64,000 nt of DNA from Metellina segmentata. Lineage: Eukaryota; Arthropoda; Arachnida; Araneae; Tetragnathidae. The translations under genes and the position numbers were made by a program. A model generated the notes under the pieces. The model did not search any database and had not been told where the DNA came from. It worked only from the letters and a program-made list of their open reading frames with translations. The stretch covers positions 80,393,627 to 80,457,626 of the forward strand of contig OX375878.1 in assembly GCA_947359465.1 (NCBI GenBank). Reading direction: 5' to 3'. Below are positions 21,446-31,799 of this stretch, one piece after another (the stretch's first letter is position 1; every line of letters starts with the position of its first letter).

Positions 21446-22165
21446 TTAAGGGGTTGGTAAAATACAGGCGTATTTTTGCAAATTGCATTTTTATGTTAGT
21501 CTTATTTTGAGATCATTATTGAAGGAAATTAAAAAAGAAGTTATGTTAGATTAGTGTGCATAGTGTTTCAAATCCTTCTGTGTAAACTTTTGAGAAACGT
21601 AGGGAGCACAAATTTAAGCCGTATCAACATAGGAAGTATGTCCACAAGAGCAACCCAGATGTGTATTGGGACCTAATTTTCATGTTGAAGAATAAACTTT
21701 GTTTAGAACACTATTTTGCATAAAAGATTGTGTAATTTTAGACGCAGAGGATTAAAGAGAGAGAGAGATAGATTGTATTCAGGTACACCTCATTTGCGAA
21801 CTAATGCATTAGAATATATGAGCTATATATTTTTTTTACTTTTCGTAATTAAGTAAATGTTTTGTAAATTGTCTACTATCCTACATTTCCGTCGTGACAT
21901 GCAGATTAGTTCATCTAAGTTTTAAATTGATGGCACAAATTCTAAAGCTTCTACACTATTGCTAATTCTATTCTGGCAGTAATTATTTGAGGTATTTTTA
22001 AAGTCCAGTTCTTTACTTTGCAATTAATAATTTTCTACCGATTGTTCAATATTTAAAACATTAAAGTGCAAGATGAATGCCATGAAAAGTTTTTTTTATC
22101 TATACAAGGTTACAAAAATACACATTTACACAGAATAGAGAAGATAAAACTTATACAAGTAATTC
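21446..22165. other. No gene seen
   Basis: AT-rich with a short AG run at 21757. No gene. Confidence 0.55.
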
Positions 22166-22171
22166 TGTGCT

Positions 22172-22414
22172 CAGATGGCAAAATGTTACAAGTCACTTTT
22201 CCCAAAATATTCAGTAAGTCTCCTCCTGGAGTCTGGTTTGTTAAGGTTTAGAAGGTGGCAAAATGTCGTAAGTCTTTTTCTTTCCGTTTATGAGAAAGCA
22301 AAGGTGGAAAAATTGTAATAAAACAAAAACCACAGAATCACATGTTGAATCTTGAATCATAAAATTGCTGTCACGAAAAATAAAAAAGTGACTTATAACA
22401 TTTTGCTATCTAAG
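22172..22414. mobile_element. Small TIR element (MITE-like)
   Basis: Left agatggcaaaatgttacaag and reversed right agatagcaaaatgttataag match and continue tcactttt. A third copy of the motif, ggtggcaaaatgtcgtaagt, lies in the middle at 22254. No coding capacity. Confidence 0.6.
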
Positions 22415-22912
22415 CATAGAATTAGTACTTTCAAAATCAATCAAACCGACAAGTTTTGTGTTTAAAAAACATCGCATATCTCTTAGTATCTATATTACGT
22501 TTTAATGTGTACCATCCTTTTTATTCTTTAAAATATTTGCATTTCAAAGTATATGTACCTTGCCATTAAGAATAATCGTAAGTTATAGAATTTGAAAAGA
22601 ATTGGGACTCATTACAATGATTTAATGATGTCTGAGCTTTGAAATATATTCGGTCCAACTGAATTAATAGGAATAATCTATTTTGCAAGCATGAGGATCT
22701 TTAAATAATAAAGCAAAAACATTTTATATATTTTCTTGGGGCCCTAGATATTCTAATTATTTATTAACCTCGGTGACCGTGTACAGAGAACTCCTCCTGG
22801 AAGAGGACAAACAAGCTACAAACTCTCCTTACACTCACAAATAGTTTATTAATCTAAATTATATTATGTGGACATAATATATATATTTACAGAACTTTCA
22901 TAAATAACCGAC

Positions 22913-23086
22913 ATAACGGGCGCTACGGAGCGTCTTCATTCTACACAGAAAACTCTCTGATTCTCGGATAATGAGTTCTTCATCGAAGCAAACGTGAGAT
23001 AACGTTTATTGAAACTTTTAGCTCGTTAACAGTTCGGAAGTTTATAGCTCCGCACCTGGCGCTGTGCTCGTAGTTCACTCGTTACA
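22913..23086 (-). repeat. Candidate LTR of the Gypsy element
   Basis: On the minus strand the pol frame ends in a TAA that overlaps tgtaacgagtgaactacgag, a plausible LTR start. Within it are a TATA-like gctataaac and an aataaa at about 23010. The end near cgcccgttatg is a guess. No partner LTR was found upstream. Confidence 0.35.
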
Positions 23087-24420
23087 ATCCCTGTCTACGA
23101 AGATGTCTCGGCGTTTCGCCAGAAGAAGGGTCAGGCGGCTGTCTTAAGTTTTGCTGCACTGTTGGATCAGTCTTTCGGGGTCGACCTCTCCTTCACAGTG
23201 GGGTGATGGGTAAATTTCCATTTGTAAGGGTGTTAAGGCATGGACGGAGAGCAGACGTATGGTATGTTCCTACAGGAATATCAGGCGATACAGGATTTGC
23301 AACAACATAATTTGTTGGAGAACGCTCAGTTAAAATCAAATAGGGTACGTCTTGGCAAGGTGCAAATTTCACTGACCTCTTCTTAGCATTGTTGCTCGCA
23401 AGATGTGAGGTGACCCATACTTGACCTCCAGGTGAGTATTGGGTAATTCTTCTTATTCCTCGATCAGCATATTTTTGTCTCTGATCCTGCTTTTGTTCGA
23501 CAAGATCTTTTATCTCAGAGATGTTAAATCCAAACTGACAAACAAAGGCTGTTTTGTCTTTATCAGGAGGATACATATTGAGTTGATGATATCCTGACTT
23601 TAAGTCTAGGGTAGACATAAGGGCAGTTTGCTTATCATTTTGCAAGAGATCATCCATACGCAGAAGAGGGTATGGATAAGACTTAGTTACTGCATTCAAT
23701 TTTCTGCCATCAATACAAAGGCGGAAATCACCATTCGGCTTGGGTATTAAGACCACATGTGCTGCGTAGGGAGAGTCATATTCTTCTATTACTCCGGATG
23801 AGAGAAGTGCATCAATCTCTCTCTTCAAAATTTCTTTTCTCGCAGGGGATGGCCGGTAAGGAGTGGTAGCAACTGGAGGAGCATCACCTGTGTCGATCCG
23901 GTGTTCGATTTAAGGTGCTGGTTCACCCCTCGGACTGAAATTATTTTCATAGTGAGTTAGATGTGCATTTAATCTTCTGCGTTGATCTTCACTTAAATGT
24001 TCACCTTCATCGGGACAAAGGAGACATGGACTTTCTGGTCTAACACTTTCTTTAATATCACAGAATTGAACTTGAGAACTCGGAAACGTTTATTTGGCAT
24101 GTCAGTGTAGAACCAGGTATGGTCACGAAGATTTAGAACAACACCAGCTTTCTTCAAAAAATATGCTCCTAGGAGGGTATGGTTCCTTTCGCCTCTGGGA
24201 GGGCAAAAACGTGTTAACTGTAAGGAACGCCCTTCCAGACATATAATTACACAGGCTGTGTGAATTTCCTTCTCTGTATGACTTCCATCAGCGAGGGTCA
24301 CTGTGATTGAAAGGACGTATCAAATAATATTCCTTCATACTGAAGTATATGGTACAATATTTCGCCAGCAATAAAGTGACTTGCTCCACTGTCTGAAATG
24401 TTGTGCGAGATTTTCTATTT
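23085..24420 (-). pseudogene. Ty3/Gypsy retrotransposon pol, decayed and internally deleted
   Basis: Reading 5' to 3' on the minus strand there is first a retropepsin with active-site motif SDSGASHFIAG (about 24370-24405) and a later GAYFLKKAGVVLNLRDHTW block. Next comes the linker GEHLSEDQRRRLNAHLTHYE. The reverse transcriptase follows, with SPYAAHVVLIPKPNGDFRLC and MSTLDLKSGYHQLN. After FVCQFG the frame jumps directly to the integrase C-terminal region: QKYADRGIRRITQYSPGGQV, then VGTYHTSALRPC. The RT YxDD box, RNase H, and the zinc finger and DDE core of integrase are gone. The last residues RRGRPRKTD run, after one stop, into the LTR. A stop (TTAA region near 23908) and a frameshift near 24000 separate the protease from RT. 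It is non-functional. The TTG at 23828 is internal, not a start. Confidence 0.85.
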
Positions 24421-24487
24421 ATCGTAACATTCATAACTGGAACTTCATTAGAGGTGGCTGGTCTATCAATTTGAATCTTCTCAAAAC

Positions 24488-24674
24488 GAGCTGAGGCAAA
24501 TTTCGTGGAAAGATTACAAACTAGACAGTTAGCTTTAATGAATCCGACTTTGCCATAAAAAGTCCGCGCTGGTCGCTCCTGATTCCTTCAGCTCGTGACT
24601 CCTTGTCGCGAGCTGAGGCAAATTCCGTGTAAGGATGCAAACTGGACAGTTGCTTTAATGAATCCGACTTTGCC
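24488..24674 (-). repeat. Direct duplication inside the Gypsy remnant
   Basis: gagctgaggcaaatttcgtg at 24488 and gagctgaggcaaattccgtg at 24610 begin two copies of about 66 bp, each ending in aatccgactttgcc. Spacing is 122 bp. Confidence 0.85.
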
Positions 24675-24818
24675 ACACCTATATTTATATTGAAACTCAG
24701 TGAAAATGCGTATCTGATAAAAATTGAATTATTAATAAATATATAATGTTCTATATCTGTCAACGCCAGTAATACGTTTATTTATTTAGTTCTTCTTTGA
24801 GTTATTAATTTAGATGTA

Positions 24819-25387
24819 CACTATCCAACAATAATGGACCGGACAGAAACATGTAATGGTATAAGGGAGAGAATTCCCCCTTTAATAGGGGGATGGTCCC
24901 CTACGTGCTGCAATTACACTAGCAACCCTTCTGAGCATACTTTCAACAAGGTTTTGTTACACAGCTATGGGTGTTTGTGTCCATTCCTGCTGCAAGAATG
25001 TCGCCATCTCAGCCGTAGATTTCGGATCCGGTTCCCTGGTCCGTAAGCGTCGCTCTAACACGTTCCGCAAATGTTCTTTGGGGTTTAGGTAGGGAATTTG
25101 AGCAGGCCAGGAAAGAAGTTTTACATCAATATCGTGATACCACTGCTTGACAGAGGCTGCAACATGACATGGAGCGTTGTCATCGTGGAAGTAACATTCG
25201 TCCTTTCCATAAAAATGCCATAGCGTAGAAAGAACCTGATTGTCCAAAATGTTCATGCAGGCGTCGGCGTTGAATTGGCCAGGAACAACATGCAAATGTC
25301 CCAGGTCATACCACGAAAAACACCCCAAACAAGTATGCAATTTTTATGCAAATCCGCTGGCATCCGGTCCATTATTGTAGGGTAGTG
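24819..25387. mobile_element. Tc1-like transposon, deleted, copy 1
   Basis: The inverted ends cactatccaacaataatgga and (reversed) cactaccctacaataatgga are flanked by TA on each side. At 569 bp it is far shorter than an autonomous Tc1 element (usually 1.3-1.7 kb). The same family and deletion pattern occurs at 44051-44631. Confidence 0.85.
24957..25340 (-). pseudogene. Tc1-like transposase, C-terminal half
   Basis: The frame contains VVPGQFNADACMNILDNQV, then FHDDNAPCHVAASVKQW, then WPAQIPYLNPKEHLRNVLER. These match the middle and C-terminal DDE parts of Tc1-like transposases: the second Asp is in the HDDNAPCH motif, and the final Glu in the LNPxEHLWNxLER motif. The usual SPDLNP reads IPYLNP and the Trp in EHLWN is Arg. 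The DNA-binding N-terminus and first catalytic Asp are missing. It lies antisense within TA-flanked inverted repeats. It cannot be an active enzyme. Confidence 0.85.
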
Positions 25388-25435
25388 TATGTTTAGGTGT
25401 GATTTTAATTGAGTTATTTATTTTTGTATTAGGGA

Positions 25436-26315
25436 AATCCGGGGTTAGTTGGCATAGTTTTTTTTTTGTTATTTAGTTATACTTTCAGCTAATATAACCA
25501 ATGCTGCTGGTAGTGGAAATACGAGGTTACAAATTAATGAACAAATCATCACTAAAAATAGTGGTGTAGTTTACTCGTTAAATATTGTTTACGAAAGTGT
25601 TCGAACTATGCCAAATTACACCTGATGTGGGGTAGGTTGGCGTAGCATATCATTCTGATAGGATCTAAGAAGTAGTCCGTTAATCACCTTAATACTTCTA
25701 TTTTTATACAAAATAAGAAAAATTAAGAAAAGAAACCGAAAATAAAAATGAAATCTTTAACGCTTCAAGTCCACCAAAAATGTTGGGCGATCGTCCAACT
25801 GGATGGGTGGCTTTAATTTTCGCAAAATTTTGTTGCGGTTGTACCAGATTGTGTCCGTGACTTCTCTGAAGTTTGTGTATTTTCACCATTGTGGGAACAG
25901 AATTCATCACCGTCGATGTCCACTATCTTTCCTATGTCTACATGCCCCACAGGGACTTTTGAAACAAGATGGCTGCCTCACTTTTCCACCAAGTTTTACA
26001 AACAGTTCCAATACATGAATACACTCGTAATTGCTCGCTCTATCTAACAAAACCATTGAAAACGCCTCAACATATTCTAGGTCTTTATAAAATATCCCAA
26101 AACCTTCTATTAAATAAACTTACTCTTAGCGAAAAAACAAATTCGGTTTTTTCTCTCTCTCTCTCTGGAAGCTTCTCTATCATTCTGAAACTAGAGTAAT
26201 CATTCTGAAACTAGAGTAGATGAGGCAACATACACGTATAAGTAAACAGTGGCGTTATCAGCGATCTGAAATCACTGTGGTAAAAAATACAAGGTGAATG
26301 CCAACTTACCCCTTA
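25436..26315. repeat. Possible TIR element with three related motifs
   Basis: tccggggttagttggcatag (25438), gtggggtaggttggcgtagc (25630) and, inverted, gaatgccaacttacccctta (26295) are related. The outer pair could be termini of an 870-bp element, but I saw no clear target duplication. Confidence 0.4.
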
Positions 26316-26319
26316 TACC

Positions 26320-27712
26320 TACTAGCCTTGGTCTCCACTCCTGAGTTTTTGCGATTGATCAGACAAATGTATTTTTGAGTTGTGATATTTATTAATTGAC
26401 TTTATTCTGAGTGTTTTGAGTGTTAATATTCAAGAGCAATGAACATATTATGGGTGTATTTCAATGTGTCCTCATTTACGAATACTCCGCAAAAGAGATC
26501 ATAATAAGCATTCGAACAGCAGTAAGGTTATTTTTAGACCCCGTTGTTTTCTTATCTCAACTGGCTATATAAATAGTTTCATAAATAATTGAGTAAACAA
26601 TGAGTTAAAGACTAACTAAAAATGTTTTATTTAAAACTCATTCCGATAAAAATTCGACTTCTTATTTTAAAAAAACCCTGTACATAAAAAAAATTAACAT
26701 TCGTAGAATTTTTAAGTAGTCACGACGTTTTCGCCAATCAAGTAAACAATAATTCACTGAATATGTGTGGTGTCCAACCTTGTACATTACCTTACGTACC
26801 AACCTTGTACGTAACCTTAAACATCTCAAGCAGTGGTTTTTGCACATAAATACATTATCTGAATTGTGAGTTAGAAAGTTTACCGAGGAGACACCTGTCA
26901 TTATAATGCTTAGTTAATGAACTCCTTTTTCACTTGAATTTGATTAAATTGAAATAACAAAACGGAGTACTTCGCTTTATTGAATTCGAGCTTTAAAAAA
27001 ACCAAACCGGTAAACCTTAACGGAAAATATTTACCTCGAAAAGTACACTCGGTTTTTTTTTTCTGAAAAGTTATTGAAACCTAGCGTTTCGTAGATAAGG
27101 CTTTCAAATTACAAAAGGTAGAATTTTACTCGCGGGCAAAGATATGTTTGTTCGAAAAGGATTGAACAAATAACTTCTGGGTAAATCGAAACTAAGTTAT
27201 ATTTTATTTGAAAATCAGAGCTCGTATTTTCGACGTGCAATTTTCCATCGAGTTCGAGTTAAATGTATTTTCATACTTGACTTTATTTCAAACAAGTACA
27301 CACAATGAGTTTTTAATGTAGCGAATTTTGCCGTTAAATGTATTAGATTAAAAACTGCTGTATTTTTATCTCCAAACAGAAATATTTATCTTCCATTCCG
27401 AAAATATTGTCTAAATATTGCGTTAAAAAGTTGTGTGATAGTTGTTGTTATTAATAGTTGCGATATAATTTGTGTCTTCTTTTATGCGTCTTTTCGCCTG
27501 CCATCTGAAATTTTGTTATTTATGTCAGAATTATTGGTAAATGCAAATATTGTAATTATTACATTCACTGTGTTGCCATTCGGAAGAAATTAAAAATGTT
27601 CATTGTAAGAAGCTCTTTGAATAAAATCAGCGTGTTGAAGAAAAAAGGCAGTTCATTCTTTTTAATGTTCTTTCAATCTCACTGTAGCGTATTTTACAAG
27701 TTTCTTCGTGAC
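26320..27712. other. No gene seen
   Basis: AT-rich. A small tandem motif (ccaaccttgtac twice, 26775-26820) lies inside. The minus-strand frame at 26662-26901 has no recognised domain. Confidence 0.5.
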
Positions 27713-27716
27713 TTAA

Positions 27717-28437
27717 GGGGGTCCGGGACACATAAAAATTTTTTTTATTAATTAATTTAGAATTTTGACTTTTTTTGTACTGATTACCCATATAACTAAT
27801 AAGCGAAATCACAACATAAATTTTTTCCAAAAGTTTTTTAAAAAATTTTAATAAAATTAAAAAAAAAAAAAGAGGGGTAATTTTAAATTGCTAAAACTTA
27901 AAATATTCTTGATCAATTTTCAAACTTTTTGAAGTAAATTATTCACAAATTTATAAATTTTAATTTTGATTCAGCAATTTAAAAATATTAATTTAATAAA
28001 AATAAAAATATTTGATTGAAACTTTTTGAAAATTTTAAGGCACTTTTTGTTAAAGTCATATTTTTAAAAGTAAATATTTGTTTCAAATTTGCTGAATCAA
28101 AACTAAAGCATAATGTTTGAAAAAAATATATTCCAAATTTCAACCCTTAAACTTTATCGGTTTTCAACTTGTAGCAATTTGAATACAGGAAACCAAGAAA
28201 AAAAGTATCATGGAGAAAAACGCATTTAAAGTTTTAAAGACAGATGTTGTTGCCATGACAACAACTGTCAAGAGTGTTAGATTTTCAAAACACGCACCAC
28301 AAAAATTATTATATCTCTAGTTCTAATTAAGATAGAAACATGATTTAGACGTCATTTAAGCAGAAAAACACAAACAATTTCTCAAAATAATAAAAAAAAA
28401 AATCGAATATTTGACGATTTTTGTGTCTCGGACCCCC
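27717..28437. mobile_element. piggyBac-type MITE with TTAA target sites
   Basis: Both ends sit at TTAA (27713-27716 and 28438-28441). Terminal inverted repeats are gggggtccgggacacataaa and (reversed) gggggtccgagacacaaaaa. The 721-bp interior is very AT-rich, with no transposase. TTAA target sites are characteristic of piggyBac elements. Confidence 0.75.
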
Positions 28438-28492
28438 TTAAAAGTAATATTTTAGCATTTATATTTAACCAGTTTTTTATTTCCTTCATTGC

Positions 28493-28882
28493 ATGGGTCA
28501 ACATACCATAACAAACTTGAATTATTTTCCCTCTGATATGAGATGCATTTTCACTCGTGTTAAAGGCAGGTGGCGCAGTGTTTCAATTGGGGAATATGTT
28601 TCCCGTACGTATTCCAAACGCGACGTCACATGGCTCACTGTTCGAATACAATTTCGACCCTTTGCCGATCAAAAACAATCCAAAAAACACAAATTACGAA
28701 TTTATATGAGAGTTCATACGCCAATACTAATTAGATTACAAGCCAAAAAGATGATGAACTACATTTTAAAGAACCCCTTTAAAAGCATCATGCGCGAGCA
28801 TCTGGATAACGGAAGTAAATTCTTCATTCTTCGTTCGGCCTTACTTATATTCATTTACATTCAAACCTTACGGCGGAAATAG
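28493..28882 (+). CDS. Unidentified open frame, 129 codons, doubtful
   Basis: I do not recognise this frame. It starts with ATG shortly after the TTAA element, is rich in Lys and Arg (KKHKLRIYMRVH, KKMMNYILKNPFKS), and ends with a hydrophobic stretch (SALLIFIYIQTL) before a basic tail. Nothing resembles a signal peptide, a known domain or flanking splice sites. It is longer than most chance frames in this AT-rich sequence and is not made of an obvious repeat, so it is listed for checking. It could be chance, or an unrecognised transposon remnant. Confidence 0.2.
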   Translation: MGQHTITNLNYFPSDMRCIFTRVKGRWRSVSIGEYVSRTYSKRDVTWLTVRIQFRPFADQKQSKKHKLRIYMRVHTPILIRLQAKKMMNYILKNPFKSIMREHLDNGSKFFILRSALLIFIYIQTLRRK

Positions 28883-29629
28883 TTCGGATTATATTTCTGG
28901 CGCCATTTTCCACTACCTCAATTGCATAAATTAATCCCTGAAACATAATCATAAAATAAAGTAACTAATAACTCTGGTTTCAAGAACGGACATTCTCACC
29001 TTCCATTAAAAACAGTCATTCCTTACGGGTTTCGCTCTCCATTCGGAATCCACTTTACGTCTCAAATCTAGGTCAAACAATATCTTGTTTAGCGAGAAAA
29101 TGACAGTTGAAAGAGACAAACCAAAGCAAAATCTATCCCGTAGACTTGCTTAAAACATTAAATGTTATTCGAAAAGAAAAAAATTACATCAAATTTCTCT
29201 GAAAAATATATGCACCCGTATCAAATGCTCTTTTGTGAAAATCTAATAGATTTAATGAAGTTTTAATCAGGAAATTGTTGGCAATTAAAGATCGTGTATA
29301 TTCAATAATTGTTTTAACATAATGCTTTTAACAATGATGCATAATTAGGGAGACAGCGTGAACTTTCAAAGCAAACTTTTTCAGCTATAATTCGATTGTT
29401 ATGAAATTTGGACTGAGTATCTTCTAAGGCAATGTATCAAATTTTATCCAAAAGTATTAAGTCACTGGGAAGTAAATACATAAAAAAAAAACCTAGTCAA
29501 ATATTTTAATAAATTAGCACAATTTGATAGGTCCCATTGGCATTAGTTTTTCCCGTACATCAAAATATGATACCACCATAACAGTTTGTATACATGTAAA
29601 TCAATTTGATTCTATTTGGAAGGCGCATT

Positions 29630-30185
29630 GCTCAAAAATGATTGTAATTAAAATCTTTGTTTGCTATCCAAATAATTTTACATCCATTTTAACGTTAAAA
29701 TTGAAACCATTTGTAGGTTGCATCGTATATGATCATAATTGAAAACTTACTTTTGTTATCGACACAATTTAATATCAATTTCAAAGCTAAAATTGAAAAA
29801 ATTGGTAGGTTGTGTCTAAAATGATAGTAATTGAAATTTAATTTTTGCTTATCTGTAGTATTTGGTACTAATTTTCAACGCAAAAATTTAAATAATTGGT
29901 AGGTCGTGTCGAAAATTATCGTAATTGAAAATTCATTTTTGCTTATCCGTAGTATTTGGTGCTAATTTTCAACGCAAAAATTAAAATAATTGGTATGTTG
30001 TGTCGAAAATTATCGCAATTGAAATTTATTTTTGCTTATCCGCAGAATTTGGTATCGATTTTCACCGCTAAAACAAAAAAAAGCTGTGTTGGAAATTATC
30101 GTAATTGAAATTTTTACTTTTGCTTATCCACAGAATTTGGTATCAATTTTCAACTCTAAAATTTAAAAAATATTAGTTTGTGCTG
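29630..30185. repeat. Tandem repeat, 91-94 bp unit, about six copies
   Basis: The marker attggtaggttgtgtc recurs with changes at about 29711, 29802, 29896, 29990, 30081 and 30171. Each unit also holds tttttgcttatccgtag and ggtactaattttcaacgc variants. Confidence 0.9.
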
Positions 30186-30559
30186 AGAACGCAAACCATA
30201 ATTTTGACGTGAATACTTGGGCCTGATGTTGAATTGTTTAATAAATGAAGAAGTTTGAACGGTTTACGATTCTCCTTGTTCTTCCACCATGAAATTTTAA
30301 ATTTATTTAGATGCTACTTAATTATTACCAGATTTCATCAGATCACCAACTGTACTATTTTTGTACAATATTAATTGTAGCGTAGTTTGGTAGCTTTCGA
30401 ATAAGTCCATGCAATCCAAAATTACACCTGGCCCACAGTTCGCGCAGAACCGTAGAATTTTGGCATGATGAAAGTAATGCGCATGATTTTATTGTGACGC
30501 GATTATCCATCGCAGCGCGCTCGGTTTGGTCGAAAAATGTGGTGGGGGATCTACCCTTC

Positions 30560-31062
30560 ACTAGCGCGTCTTTCTTGGAATGGTTCCGCGTTGCGTGGAC
30601 GATTCTATTTAGGACCGTAGGTAGGTCGGTAGATATTAAACTCGTGAAAAGTGAATCGATTTTCAGTTGGATTCTTTCGTAACTTGTTTTGATCTACAGT
30701 GAGCTATGATTATTTACTTGTCTGGTAGTCTTTTTTCGTGTCTTCAAAAATTTTGAAGCACATTTATTGAATGAATGAATTCGAAATGCAATTCGATTTT
30801 CATCACGAGGGGAACGGTAAATTCACAAACGTGTTCAAATTATTTTGAGTATTAATACATTTCCCCACTTCGGGTCCAGTTCTGGTAGTATTTTAACAAG
30901 TAAATAATGTAATCATAGCTCACTGTGGATCAAAACAAGTTACGAAAGAATCGAACTGAAGAATCGATTCACTTTTTACAAGTTTAAAATCTACCGATCT
31001 ACCTACGGTCTTAAATAGAATCGTCCACGCAACGCGGAGCCATTCCAAGAAAGACGCGCTAG
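30560..31062. repeat. Long inverted repeat, arms about 165 bp
   Basis: The left arm (30560-30722) and the reverse complement of the right arm (30896-31062) share blocks such as cgcgtctttcttggaatgg, cgcgttgcgtggacgattct and tctttcgtaacttgttttga, with roughly a tenth of positions differing by eye. The spacer is about 175 bp. The right arm leads directly into the mariner remnant. Confidence 0.9.
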
Positions 31063-31164
31063 TTCTGCCCTTCCAAACGCGCCCAGTCTCAGTTAGCTCC
31101 GAGTAGTAGGAGAGGTAGGACGTGTATTCGCGCAAAGTCTATTTTTCGATTATGTCACGGCGCG

Positions 31165-31780
31165 ATGGAGTGTTCGCTGGAACAGCGGTATGCGATAAAG
31201 TTTTGTGTGTGGCTTGGGAAGAATGCAACTAAAACTAATCGAATGGTTTAAGAGGCCTTTAAGGAGGCACACACAATCTTCTCCCAAACCCAAAAAACCG
31301 CGCATGAGCAAGTCTCGCATCAAAACAATGCTGATTGTCTTCGTTGACATCCGAGAAATGGTCCATTCTGAGTTTGTACCGCAAGGACAATTTGTCAACG
31401 CAGCTGTTTACCTGGAGGTGCTCAAGAGACTGAATCGCTGAGTCGCTCGCGTCAGGCCTGACGTCAAAGACGTCTTCAAGCCACGACAATGCCCCCAGTC
31501 ACATGACCTTCGTCGTCAACAACTACCTGTCCCAGAGAAAGACCCCTTTGGTGCCACAGCCTACTTACAGCCCTGACTTGGCTCCGTGTGACTTTTTTTT
31601 GTTCCTCCGACTGAAGAGAGAGCTGAAGGGAAAGCACTGGGAGTCGGTGGAGAACATCCAACATCATGTTACAAGGTTCCTGAGAGGCATTCCAGTCGAG
31701 GAGTTCTAGGGTGCCTTCCAGGCGTGGCAGAATCGTCTCCGCAAGTGTATTGATGCACAAGGGGACTATTTTTTTTTCTA
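31165..31780 (+). pseudogene. Mariner transposase, internally deleted
   Basis: ATG at 31165 opens a frame with SLEQRYAIKFCVWLGKNAT, the start of a mariner N-terminal helix-turn-helix. A stop follows NRMV. The sequence then jumps to PKPKKPRMSKSRIKTMLIVF and HSEFVPQGQFVNAAVYLEVL, part of the catalytic domain. It continues through the HDNAPSH box (second Asp) and YSPDLAPCDFFLF (third Asp) to a normal mariner-like end (AWQNRLRKCIDAQGDYFF). About 150 residues around the first catalytic Asp are deleted, and a frame break occurs near 31440. A dead copy. Confidence 0.85.
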
Positions 31781-31799
31781 AAAAATAGTCAGTCAAGAT

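Noticed and set aside
22066..22251. 61-codon frame near the small TIR element
   Set aside because: It runs through the left inverted repeat of the element at 22172.
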